A stretch of DNA of 64,000 bases from Acidimicrobiia bacterium (lineage in GTDB: Bacteria; Actinomycetota; Acidimicrobiia; Acidimicrobiales; Aldehydirespiratoraceae), in contig JAJEJB010000056.1 in the NCBI GenBank assembly GCA_022828135.1, positions 122,747 through 186,746 of the forward strand. The letters run 5' to 3'. The translations under genes and the position numbers were made by a program. Each line of letters opens with the position of its first letter. Position 1 is the stretch's first letter. Under the pieces are notes generated by a model. The model did not search any database, was not told the DNA's origin, and worked only from the letters and a program-made list of their open reading frames with translations. This document shows positions 20,135 through 27,367 of this stretch, piece by piece.

Positions 20135-20137
20135 TAG
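19049..20137 (+). CDS. IS630-family transposase
   Basis: 362-residue DDE transposase in one frame. GTG 19049 is preceded by GGAGG at 5-nt spacing; an in-frame TTG at 19037 is less likely. N-terminal helix-turn-helix (SVAAALGCSAATVSRWRRRF and a second HTH VSQSTVSRIWRAFG), then the catalytic domain with Asp in VLCADEKTQIQ, Asp in VILDNSSIHKS and Glu in WMNLVERWFSEL. The last coding triplet before the stop is the last triplet of the right inverted end. The stop TAG consists of the flanking TA and the next host base G. Confidence 0.92.
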   Translation: MARGRRAVEVVLTDVERETLERWARRRGSSQALALRCRIVLGAAGGQTNKSVAAALGCSAATVSRWRRRFAVRRLDGLSDEPRPGAPRTVGDDKVEEVIVRTLEEAPAGATRWSTRSMAARVGVSQSTVSRIWRAFGLKPHLVEDFKVSPDPQFIEKVRDIVGLYLNPPEAAVVLCADEKTQIQALDRSAPVLPLLPGAPQRRTHDYRRHGTTDLFAALDAATGKVIAQMTARHRSEEFRKFLNRIDKQVPEHLAVHVILDNSSIHKSATIQRWLLRHRRFEFHFTPTYSSWMNLVERWFSELTTKQIRRGTHTSVKELTESIQSWIDHWNHHPRPFVWHKTADQIFETMATYLQRIPDSGH

Positions 20138-20202
20138 GAGACTGTTGAATAATCCGGTCGGGGTGCTCGCGTTTGTGGTGGCGGGGTGGGAGAATTGGGG
20201 GT

Positions 20203-20868
20203 ATGCAGGGCACTGAGGGACCGGATCGGGAGTTGTTGGACGCGCTGGGGCTGTGCGGGCATCTGGTGGGTGAGGGGTCGGTGTGTCGGTTCTTGGCCGA
20301 GAACCGGCGCGGGCTGTTCCCCGATGAGATTTTCGCGGATCTGTTCGGTGCGCGGGGCCGGCCGTCGGTGCCGGGGGCTGTGGTGGCGACGGTGTTGGTG
20401 TTGCAGGCTCTGGAGGGCTGCTCTGACCGTGAGGCCGCGGAGCGGCTGCGGTGCGATCTGCGCTGGAAGGCCGCGGCGGGTCTGTCGGTTGACGATGGGG
20501 GGTTCCATTACAGCGTGTTGTCGCTGTGGCGGGAGCGGCTGCGCGCCGGCGCCCGCCCGGAGCGGATCTTCGACGCGGTGCGCGAGCTGGCCGCTTGCTG
20601 CGGGGCGCTGTCGGGGAGCCGCCGCAGGGCGCTTGACTCCACGGTGCTGTATGACGCGGTCGCTGCCCAGGACACCTACACGATGATCGCGGCGGCGATC
20701 CGGCGCTGCCGCCGGCTGGTGGCCGCTGCGGCGGGCTTGGAGCTGATGGATGACTACGACGGCCGCGCCAAGCCTCGCTGCGACTGGGGCGACCCCGTCG
20801 AGCGGGCCTGGCTGATCGACGAGCTGGTCGGCGACGCCGAAGCGGTGCTGGCCGCCGTCGATGGCAAT
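20203..20868 (+). pseudogene. IS1182-type transposase, 3'-truncated
   Basis: ATG 20203 opens a frame with the N-terminal region of IS1182-family transposases: CGHLVGEGSVCRFLAENRR, a DUF772-like LFGARGRPSVPGAVVATVLVLQALEGCSDREAAE, and LDSTVLYDAVAAQDTYT. Similarity ends at about residue 222 (VLAAVDG, near 20868). Beyond that the DNA belongs to the minus-strand DUF4143 gene, so the DDE catalytic half is gone. The upstream ACTGTTGAATAAT near 20142 may be part of its left end. The end coordinate is approximate. Confidence 0.78.
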
Positions 20869-21959
20869 GTTCTGGGCGTAGAGGTACGTGCTATTCGACG
20901 TGTCGAGTATCGGCTCGAGTCTCCCCTCGATTCCCGGTACATGGCCGGTCCCGCTGGCGAATATCACTGATCCTCCAGTCGCGACGGTCTCCACGCTCAC
21001 GTCGAGCGGTCCCTGCGCTGGCACCCAGCCTCTTGCGACCGTGGCCCTGATCCCCTCTCCGGCAACGAACACCTCCATCGGCAGATCAGACGTGTACAAC
21101 TTGAGGCGCGCCAGTCCGGCGCTGTCGCTTGTGGCCGACTGCCAGGTGTTGTTGGGGAACAGCGCCAGCACGGCGACGCCCTCGACGGGCTCGCCGCCGC
21201 ACACGACCCGCACCGCGACATCGGCATTGAACCGCCGCAGCGCCTCGGCGAACTGCGTGAAGGGCACGATCTCGCAGTCGCCCCGCATCTGCGCAGGGGA
21301 TCCACCGTAAACGAGCGTCTTGGCTGCCACGTTCGGCAGCAGCGTCGCGATGCCGTCGAGCGGACGCAGGAACCTTGACGTCACGGTGGCGCCCGACTTG
21401 GCTCAACGGCATTGATTCCGCGCTCGGTCTCATAGAAGAGGTCGCACCCCTCGCCACGCGAGTCCCGCAAGAACGACAGCCGGGGCTCGCGGCCTCGGTT
21501 GTGGCAGTGCTTGACAGCCTCGGCGACCACCATATTCTCAAAGAGTTCTCCTCGCAGCGGATGGGTCATGACCTGGCCGGCGCTCTCAATCCCGAGCAGG
21601 TAGGCGGCGAGACCGACATCGTAGAAGTAGAGCTTGGGCGACTTCACCAGGCACTTGCGGATATCGGCCGCATACGGCGGCAGCATGAACGCGATATAGC
21701 TGCGTTCAAGCAGCGTCAGCCATTGCCGGACAGTGGTGTGCGATACACCCACATCGTCGGCGAGGGCCGAAAGATTCGTCAGGCGGCCCACTCGTCCCGC
21801 GCACAGTGCCACGAAGCGTCGGAACGAGGAGAGGTTCCCCACCCCGCCCATGCGGCGCACGTCACGCTCGACATAGGTGTCGAAGTAGTCGCCTAGCGCC
21901 TGGGGCGGCTCAAGCTCGTTCATCTGGCACCCGAAGGTACGGATGGCGTAGGTCCGCAC
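20868..21959 (-). pseudogene. DUF4143 (AAA-associated) ATPase remnant, broken twice
   Basis: The minus strand encodes the C-terminal half of a DUF4143-type ATP-binding protein: YFDTYVERDVRRMG, FRRFVALCAGR, YDVGLAAYLLGIES and FENMVVAEAVKH. The frame stops after INAVEPSRAPP at 21381. The expected AVE-KSGATVTSRFLRPL reading resumes one frame over, so one base is missing near 21403. The continuation (LLPNVAAKTLVYGG, ALFPNNTW, GSVIFASGTGHVPGIEGRL, YLYAQNIAI) is then cut by the IS1182-type fragment near 20868. The N-terminal Walker A domain is missing and replaced by miaB-like codons. Certainly non-functional as an ATPase. Confidence 0.85.
21915..21959 (-). pseudogene. miaB 5'-end remnant fused to DUF4143 frame
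   Basis: From a GTG at 21959 the frame reads MRTYAIRTFGCQMNE, matching the beginning of the tRNA methylthiotransferase MiaB, whose N-terminus includes the first cluster cysteine in TFGCQMN. After 15 codons the similarity ends and the DUF4143 sequence begins in the same frame (LEPPQALGDYFDTY). It looks like a deletion or rearrangement junction that joined the start of miaB to the middle of an unrelated gene. The complete miaB is not in this window. Upstream (21960-22166) I see no gene. Confidence 0.7.
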
Positions 21960-22166
21960 ACCCCCAGGCCACGCCCCCAGTCCCCGCCAACCCGCAAGCC
22001 CTCGGCAGGGCCGCTCGTGCTTCGATGCAGACGGCAGGCGTCGGCGGTTGATGGCTTGGAGGCTCCGGGGCGCTCTCAGAGGCGCGGCAACCCCACACTG
22101 ACCCCGCTCCTGCAATACATTGGCAAGTCCCGGCGGCAATATCCCCGATCAGCCTCGGAGGCAAGC

Positions 22167-22988
22167 ATGAGTCGAGATGAACGAACGCAGCCACCGGGCG
22201 GCGCCGACGCGGGCAGCCGGGCTGCTCGCAGCGCTGCCGGGAGGAGACCGGGTGGGGCCATGCCCACACAGCGAAGGAACTTGCTCGCGGGGGCGGGCGT
22301 GATCGTGATCCTCCTCGCGGCGGTGGTCGTCTGGTTGCAAACCCGAGGGGGCGATTCAGCGTCGGACACGGACGTCGCTGCGGCAGAGAGCCGGGCGGCG
22401 GTCGCTGAGAGCCGGTTGGCCGAAGCCGAGGAGGCCGCAGCGGCTGACCGCGCCGCAGCGGCCGCCCTGCGGACCGACGCGCAGGCCACCACCGCGGTGG
22501 TGGAGAAGCTCCAGGCCGATCTCGAAGCTGCCCGGCAGGCCCAGCGCGATGCCATCTCCGCGGCCGGACGCGACTCCGACCAGGCCGAGGCCCAGCTGGC
22601 GAGCCTCCGCGACTTGCTCGACACTGCCACGCAGGAGGCCGCGACCGCAGTCTCCGCTCTCGAAGAAGCCGAGCAGACGCTGCAAGACAATCAGGCCAGC
22701 CGCGAGTGGTGCAACGAGCAGCTGGCCCATGCCAGCCCGATGCGCCAGCTACAGGAGATCGCTGAGGAGATCCTGGGCGTGGCCGCACCGGACCTGCCGC
22801 TGTTGGGAGAGGGCGAGCAGCTCGCCCCGATCTCTTCCGGCGAGAGGCTGTTGCCGTGGCTCTCGGGCCCGGATGTGCTGCGGATCGTCTTCGACGAGAT
22901 GCGCTTCTATCAGCAGGCCCGGTTCGACTTCCTGGATCGGGAGTGTGGCCTGGGCGAGCACGCGACCCCGACGGAAGCGGCCGTGTAA
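22167..22988 (+). CDS. Membrane-anchored coiled-coil protein
   Basis: 273 residues. ATG 22167 follows GGAGG (22157-22161). The N-terminal 35 residues are polar and basic, then a single membrane segment (LLAGAGVIVILLAAVVVWLQ, residues ~39-58). Residues ~60-190 form a long Ala/Glu/Arg-rich coiled coil (ESRAAVAESRLAEAEEAA, LQADLEAARQAQRDA). The C-terminal ~80 residues are globular, with single cysteines in EWCNEQL and DRECGLG. I recognise no family; topology suggests a cytoplasmic N-terminus and an extracytoplasmic coil. It stands alone between mobile-element relics. Confidence 0.7.
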   Translation: MSRDERTQPPGGADAGSRAARSAAGRRPGGAMPTQRRNLLAGAGVIVILLAAVVVWLQTRGGDSASDTDVAAAESRAAVAESRLAEAEEAAAADRAAAAALRTDAQATTAVVEKLQADLEAARQAQRDAISAAGRDSDQAEAQLASLRDLLDTATQEAATAVSALEEAEQTLQDNQASREWCNEQLAHASPMRQLQEIAEEILGVAAPDLPLLGEGEQLAPISSGERLLPWLSGPDVLRIVFDEMRFYQQARFDFLDRECGLGEHATPTEAAV

Positions 22989-23188
22989 GCCGAGAGCCAG
23001 CCCTAGACCCGACGCGGGAATGACCCCGCTGCGACGCGGCCGGCTCTCAGCTATGCACGCCCTCTGAGCCTGGATCCACCGGTTCGGTGTGGCCGGTGGG
23101 GTTGGCGCGTCCACCGGAAAGGCCTCCTGACATGGGAGAATGCTGTTTGGAATAACCGTCATTCTGGCCATGTGAGGAGGCACTTCCT

Positions 23189-23548
23189 GTGAGCAGCGTA
23201 GCCGGTGGGATCGACGGAATCGAGGCGGTGTTCGACGACGCTTCGCTGGTGGCCGACGCGGGGCTGTTGTTGGCGGGCACGGTGATGGGCCGTCTGGGTT
23301 TGGCGGCGCTCATCGATGCGGTGGTGCGCCCGCCCGGCGCGGGCCGCGGGGCCGGTGCGAAGGCGCTGTCGGTGGCGGCGTCGACCCTCAAATCCCAACT
23401 CGGCCTCGAACGCCACCACGGCCGCACCCGGCCAGGCGTCGCCGCGCGCGTCCTGCAACGCCTCCTCGCGCTCACCGCAGCGATCTGGCGCAACCCAACC
23501 ACCCAACAACCCGGCCCCGCCCGCTCCCTGATCGCCTACGACCGCTGA
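23189..23548 (+). pseudogene. Chimeric transposase relic (two IS families joined)
   Basis: A 119-codon frame from GTG 23189 after GAGGAGG. Residues ~12-45 (VFDDASLVADAGLLLAGTVMGRLGLAALID) match the start of IS1380-type transposases. From about residue 66 (LKSQLGLERHHGRTRPGV, RVLQRLLALTAAIWRN, RSLIAYDR) the sequence resembles the extreme C-terminus of a different DDE transposase family, IS982/IS5-like. No catalytic core remains, so this is a deletion relic that happens to stay in frame. Confidence 0.65.
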
Positions 23549-23555
23549 CCCCTTG

Positions 23556-23629
23556 GAACTAACCGTCTAGTTCTAACGTAAGGCCAGTTATTCGGCTTGG
23601 CGTAGAAGTATTGGACTTAGGATGTAAGT
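23556..23629. promoter_or_regulatory. Leader of the AbiE operon with small inverted repeat
   Basis: An AT-richer 70-base stretch before abiEi. It contains the inverted repeat GAACTA-N6-TAGTTC (23556-23573) and TAAGTA twice (23607-23630 region). AbiEi antitoxins bind inverted repeats in their own promoter, so this is the likely regulatory site. No clear -35/-10 pair is assigned. Confidence 0.4.
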
Positions 23630-24427
23630 ATGGGTTTGGGCATCGAGCCGGGGGGTTTGTCCGCGCGGCGCCGACGTGATCTTGCCATGCTGTTCGGGGC
23701 GGGGCAACGGACGGTCACGGTGGATGATGCTGCCGCAGCGTTGGGGGTCGGTCGCGAGTCTGCTGCACGTCGGTTGTCGGCCTTGGCATCAAACGGATGG
23801 CTGAGGCGGGTCCGGCGCGGTCTGTACATCGCGGTGCCGGTGGATGCCCGCGATCCGGCGACCTGGAGCGAGGACCCTTGGTATCTGGCTGACCTGGTGT
23901 GGGATCCGTGCTACATCGCCGGGTGGTCAGCCGCGAGTCACTGGGCGTTCACCGACCAGATCTTCCGCGCCACGGTCGTCGCCACCGCGCAGCGGGTGCG
24001 CCGGGTCGATCAGGAACTGGCCGATGCCAGCTATCTGGTCCATCACGTTGGCGCCGACCGTCTTGAGTGGGGACTCGTTGGCGAGTGGCGCGGCGACCGG
24101 AAGGTCAAGGTGTCCAGTCGGGAGCGCACGGTCGCCGAAATGTTGTCGGATCCGACGCTCGGTGGCGGCATCCGCCACACGATGGAGGTCCTCGACGCGC
24201 TGCTTTCGGTGGCGAGGCTTGAGGATCTTGTGGATGCCATCGAAAGGCTCGACAACGGCGCTGCGATCAAGCGGCTCGGCTATCTGCTGGAGGTGCTGGG
24301 CCAAGAAACCGCCGCGCTAGTGCGGCCCCTGACCTCAGGGTTTCCTCTGCTGGACCCGTCGCTGCCATCGGGGGGCAAGCGGTCGGCCCGATGGGGCCTG
24401 AGGATCAACGCAGACGTGTCGGCGTGA
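23630..24427 (+). CDS. AbiEi-type antitoxin / transcriptional repressor (type IV TA)
   Basis: 265 residues. The N-terminal winged helix-turn-helix (VTVDDAAAALGVGRESAARRLSALASNGWLRRVRRGLYI) leads into the AbiEi_4-like domain with YIAGWSAASHWAFTDQ and VSSRERTVAEMLSDP. AbiEi antitoxins repress their operon and counter the nucleotidyltransferase toxin AbiEii, and the pair can abort phage infection. Its stop overlaps the toxin's GTG by 4 nt. The codon style is intact, unlike the wrecked IS-derived frames to the left. Confidence 0.88.
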   Translation: MGLGIEPGGLSARRRRDLAMLFGAGQRTVTVDDAAAALGVGRESAARRLSALASNGWLRRVRRGLYIAVPVDARDPATWSEDPWYLADLVWDPCYIAGWSAASHWAFTDQIFRATVVATAQRVRRVDQELADASYLVHHVGADRLEWGLVGEWRGDRKVKVSSRERTVAEMLSDPTLGGGIRHTMEVLDALLSVARLEDLVDAIERLDNGAAIKRLGYLLEVLGQETAALVRPLTSGFPLLDPSLPSGGKRSARWGLRINADVSA

Positions 24428-25608
24428 TCACCAACCGAGAGATCGCCAACCTCGCGGGCGAGTGGCGGCTAGCCCACCAGGTGGTCGAGAAGGACTACGT
24501 CCTCGGCTGGCTCCTCGCTGCCATCGCAGAGCACCCGCAGACCCGGTCGTGGGCGTTCAAGGGCGGGACATGCCTTCGGAAGTGCTGGTTCGAGACGTAC
24601 CGGTTCTCCGAGGACCTCGACTTCACAGTCGCGGAATCCGACCTCGACATTGGGCGGTTGGGGGAGACGTTCACAGAGATCGCCTCGTGGCTGGACGACA
24701 GGTGCGGCTTGCGGCTGACCTTGGACAACGGATCGTTCCGCCAGCGCCAGAACAGGAGAGGCAAACCGACGATCGAAGGACGCCTCGGGTACCTCGGACC
24801 GCTTGGTATGCCCACCCCACCCAAGGTCAAGCTCGACCTCACAGCCGATGAAGTCATCGTGCGACGCCTTGAGGCAAGACCTTTGCTGCACCCATTCAGC
24901 GACGCACCGTCGAGTTCTGCCGTCGGTCACCTCGCCCGGGTGGTCTGCTACTCGCTTCCCGAGCTTCTGGGAGAGAAGATCAGAGCACTCGCTGAGCGGT
25001 GCCGGCCCCGCGACCTCTACGACATCGTCCACACCCATCGTCGTCCAGACCTGATCGGCCGGGCCGACGATGTGGTTCGGATTCTCGCAGCGAAGTGCGG
25101 CCACGCAGGCATCGGCACGCCGACGCTCGCCACGATCCGCTCCACTCCGTTCCGAGACGAGATCGAGACCGAGTGGTCGAACATGCTCGGCCATCAGCTG
25201 CCCCACCTGCCCAGCTTCGACGACTTCTGGTCCCAACTCGACGCCATCTTCGCCTGGCTCGACGGAAGCCGGCCGCTGCCGCAGCTACCAGAGATCCAGC
25301 CGACCGAGCCCGTCGCTGACTGGCGAGCAGCCCGGCACATGACCTCATGGCAACAGCGCTCGCCGATCGAGCTCATGCGATTCGCTGGAGCCAACCGCCT
25401 CAAGGTCACTATCGACTATCACCCCGCAGAAGGCCGAATCGGGCCACGCACGGTCGAGCCCTACTCCCTGCGCCGCTCGCAACAAGGGAAACTGCTGGTC
25501 TTCGTCGTCAATGACAGAGGACATCTCCGCTGCTACCGTGCCGACCGCATCCGCGCAGTCAGCGTCGAATCCGAGAGCTTCACCCCCCGCTACCGCGTCG
25601 AGTTCTAG
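24424..25608 (+). CDS. AbiEii/AbiGii-type nucleotidyltransferase toxin with WYL-like C-terminus
   Basis: 394 residues from GTG 24424. The nucleotidyltransferase signature is complete: FKGGTCLRKCWF near residue 43, then RFSEDLDFTV, the GG/GT...DxD arrangement of the DNA polymerase beta superfamily, and the EKIRALAERCRPRDLYD helix typical of AbiEii. Residues ~325-394 (RFAGANRLKVTIDYH, RTVEPYSLRRSQQGKLLVFV, YRADRIRAVSV) resemble a WYL domain, a ligand-sensing module common in phage-defence regulators. The toxin should transfer nucleotides to RNA or tRNA; the WYL-like tail may sense nucleic acid or nucleotides. The tail assignment is by motif only. Confidence 0.85.
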   Translation: MITNREIANLAGEWRLAHQVVEKDYVLGWLLAAIAEHPQTRSWAFKGGTCLRKCWFETYRFSEDLDFTVAESDLDIGRLGETFTEIASWLDDRCGLRLTLDNGSFRQRQNRRGKPTIEGRLGYLGPLGMPTPPKVKLDLTADEVIVRRLEARPLLHPFSDAPSSSAVGHLARVVCYSLPELLGEKIRALAERCRPRDLYDIVHTHRRPDLIGRADDVVRILAAKCGHAGIGTPTLATIRSTPFRDEIETEWSNMLGHQLPHLPSFDDFWSQLDAIFAWLDGSRPLPQLPEIQPTEPVADWRAARHMTSWQQRSPIELMRFAGANRLKVTIDYHPAEGRIGPRTVEPYSLRRSQQGKLLVFVVNDRGHLRCYRADRIRAVSVESESFTPRYRVEF

Positions 25609-25653
25609 ATGCGTGGTTGAGTCGAGGCTGGCAGCACCTGCGGGGCGGCTCGG

Positions 25654-26136
25654 CTAGCTGGCGGGTCCTTTGGTCCATAGTTGTAGGGCCAGTACTGCGG
25701 CGGCGCCGGCTACTAGGCCCGGCGCCCAGCGGACTTTGGCGTGGCGGCCGTGGCGGATCAGGGCGAACACCGCCACCGGCCACTCGGCCAGGGCGCCGGC
25801 CATCAGCGCCCACCACGCCCAGGCCAGCCCCCACCAGCCGGCCAGCAGGCTGTTGACCACGATGAGGCGCACATCGCCGAAGCCGATCTTGTCTGGCCAC
25901 AGCCGGTACACGACCTCCAGCAGCGCCATAACCGAGGCGGCGCCCGCCACCGCCCAGCCGAACCGGCCCAGATCGCCGGCCGCCGCCGACGCGGCGGCCA
26001 GCAGGACAGCCACCGCCGAGCCGGCGGCCCACACGGCACGGCGCGGTATCACAGCGCGGCGCAAGTCGGTGTATGAGACGTAGACCGCCAGCACCGCCCA
26101 CACCGCCACCGCGGCCCACACCAGCGCGGCGCTCAC
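25654..26136 (-). CDS. Prepilin peptidase, A24 family (TadV/CpaA-like)
   Basis: 160-residue polytopic membrane protein with the two aspartates of type IV prepilin peptidases: YTDLRRAVIP near residue 22 and GFGDVRLI (GxGD) near residue 85. It lacks the N-methylase domain of PilD, as Tad-type CpaA/TadV enzymes do. It should cleave the leaders of the two pilins and the TadE/G-like proteins downstream. It is transcribed away from the pilin gene, with ~500 bases between them. Confidence 0.85.
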   Translation of the reverse strand: MSAALVWAAVAVWAVLAVYVSYTDLRRAVIPRRAVWAAGSAVAVLLAAASAAAGDLGRFGWAVAGAASVMALLEVVYRLWPDKIGFGDVRLIVVNSLLAGWWGLAWAWWALMAGALAEWPVAVFALIRHGRHAKVRWAPGLVAGAAAVLALQLWTKGPAS

Positions 26137-26521
26137 CTAGCCGCTCAGCCTCTCGGGCGGCCGCTGGGCGTGCCGTCGATCATGTGGAGCTGCGGATCGG
26201 CCTTGAGTCCGGGCGCGGCGGGCGCCTCGCGGTCCGCGAGCCCAGCCGGGTCCATGCGAGTGTCGCGCAACGCACAGCGAAGGCACGCTGCGGACGGCTG
26301 ACGGGGCCAGAGCCCAGCTTGTGGGCGCGGGGACGGCCGGAGGCAGTCCGGGGGACTGCGGGGGTGCCAGAGCCCAGCCGGAGTCCAGCGTGTGGGCGCA
26401 TTTTGGGACATCTCTTCCGCCTCCGAGCCGCTCGGGGCACAGTGTGCCACGCCCTCGGGGCGACGCCGGCAGAGGGAGCGAGGCCTGCCTTCGTGGGCGG
26501 CGCACTGGCCATTGACAGGGC
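26137..26521. other. Divergent spacer with repeated G-rich segments
   Basis: About 385 bases without a gene. It contains a repeated segment: GCCAGAGCCCAGC occurs at about 26301 and 26369, each followed shortly by TGTGGGCGC. It also contains an inverted repeat GCAGTCC-GGG-GGACTGC near 26343-26359. These may bind regulators or form RNA structure upstream of the pilin promoter. Nothing else is recognisable. Confidence 0.35.
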
Positions 26522-26551
26522 TTGCGGTGTGGGGGACGGAAGCGGTATAAT
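26522..26551 (+). promoter_or_regulatory. Strong promoter of the first pilin gene
   Basis: A perfect -10 TATAAT at 26546-26551 with TTGCGG at 26522-26527 and an 18-nt spacer. A second box, TTGACA at 26512, is a perfect -35 but 28 nt away, too far for normal use. Start of transcription is expected near 26557, which gives an ~80-nt leader. A consensus -10 is rare in this high-GC window and fits an abundant pilin. Confidence 0.7.
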
Positions 26552-26559
26552 GCCCGGAT

Positions 26560-26595
26560 GACATTGAAACCTCAATGTCGGATTGAAACCTCAAT
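26560..26595 (+). promoter_or_regulatory. 5'-leader hairpins with repeated ATTGAAACCTCAAT
   Basis: The 14-mer ATTGAAACCTCAAT occurs at 26563-26576 and again at 26582-26595. Each copy is a small stem with an AACC loop. The first is extended to 8 bp (GACATTGA/TCAATGTC, 26560-26579) and would stand at the very 5' end of the pilin mRNA. Such 5' stems commonly stabilise highly expressed transcripts; a protein or sRNA target is also possible. Confidence 0.5.
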
Positions 26596-26638
26596 ACAGG
26601 AACAAACCATCCAGCCAATAGAGCCAAGGGAGACCCCA

Positions 26639-27136
26639 ATGCTCAAGATCCGATCCACTACCCCCCCCCCCGGAGGCGCGGCACTAGGGGCCTCCCCCCC
26701 CCCCCGCAAGCGTGACGAAAGCGGTCTGACCACTCTCGAGTGGCTTTTGATCGTCGCCGCCGTTGCTGGACTGGCCGCCTTGGCCGTTGTACTGGTCCAG
26801 AACGTAGTCAGCGACACCTCTGAACAAATAGAAGGCTCCAGCGCCCGCACAACAGCGGCAGAAGTAGCCGCTGCGTCCATTGTGGCAGATGCCGGTTTGG
26901 ATGATGGCGGCGACCAATACGATACGTGGGCCAACTGGGTGCGGTACTTCGACGAGAAATGCCGCAGAATAGAGATCACCTACGGTGATATCCCCGGCCT
27001 TGACGTCGACTCAGCATGGGCGAGGCCTACCAACAAGGCCGCAACTGATATGCCCTCAGCTGCGGAACTCAACGGTGCTAACGCCGCAGCCGCGACTGCC
27101 ACCAAGGCTCAAGCAAAGTGTGAGATTATTGGCTAG
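26639..27136 (+). CDS. Flp/Tad-type pilin with poly-C-encoded leader
   Basis: 165 residues from ATG 26639 behind AAGGGAGA. A 29-residue leader ends RKRDESG and is followed by LTTLEWLLIVAAVAGLAALA, a type IV pilin-like hydrophobic helix with Glu at +5, so prepilin peptidase should cut after G29. The mature part (~135 residues) is larger than a classic Flp pilin and carries two cysteines (EKCRRIEI and KCEIIG at the end) that could form a disulfide. Two homopolymer C tracts in the leader (26661-26671 and 26694-26705) encode PPP twice. Any net change not divisible by three stops translation early, so expression may be phase variable. Confidence 0.82.
   Translation: MLKIRSTTPPPGGAALGASPPPRKRDESGLTTLEWLLIVAAVAGLAALAVVLVQNVVSDTSEQIEGSSARTTAAEVAAASIVADAGLDDGGDQYDTWANWVRYFDEKCRRIEITYGDIPGLDVDSAWARPTNKAATDMPSAAELNGANAAAATATKAQAKCEIIG
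26661..26705 (+). repeat. Two poly-C tracts (11 and 12 C) in the pilin leader
   Basis: C11 at 26661-26671 and C12 at 26694-26705, 22 nt apart, both inside codons 8-22 of the pilin gene. With the present lengths the frame is open. Losing one C in the first tract reaches TAG at 26685-26687; gaining one C in the second reaches TGA at codon ~26. Confidence 0.9.
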
Positions 27137-27214
27137 AACCCGACCTTGAGTGGTTGTTGTGCCGGGATCTTCGTGGCTGTGTGGCACGAGGCTTGTGGTC
27201 GTCGGGATAGTCGT

Positions 27215-27249
27215 CGGGGCGAGAGTTGCCTTTGGGCTCTCTCGCCCCG
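27215..27249. terminator. Hairpin after the pilin gene (terminator or processing site)
   Basis: Eleven-bp perfect stem CGGGGCGAGAG / CTCTCGCCCCG with a 13-nt loop, about 80 nt past the pilin stop. No T run follows. It could terminate most transcripts so that the pilin is made in excess over the assembly machinery, or protect the pilin mRNA 3' end. The rest of the 230-base gap to the next gene shows no coding signal. Confidence 0.55.
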
Positions 27250-27367
27250 GCGGCGACGCGCTCCGGTGTCCTGCTACGGCGTGCTAGGCGTGTTGATGGT
27301 GGCTGGCTCGGCTTGGGGACTCCCGCCGTGGGTGGCCCTTGCGAACCGGGTGGGGCGCTGATTCATC

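Noticed and set aside
22017..22166. N-terminal extension of the coiled-coil protein
   Set aside because: The ATG at 22167 has a good GGAGG site and precedes a sensible N-terminus; the extension has neither.
26560..26595. CRISPR-like repeat pair before the pilin gene
   Set aside because: Only two copies, a 14-nt repeat with a 5-nt spacer, and no cas genes.
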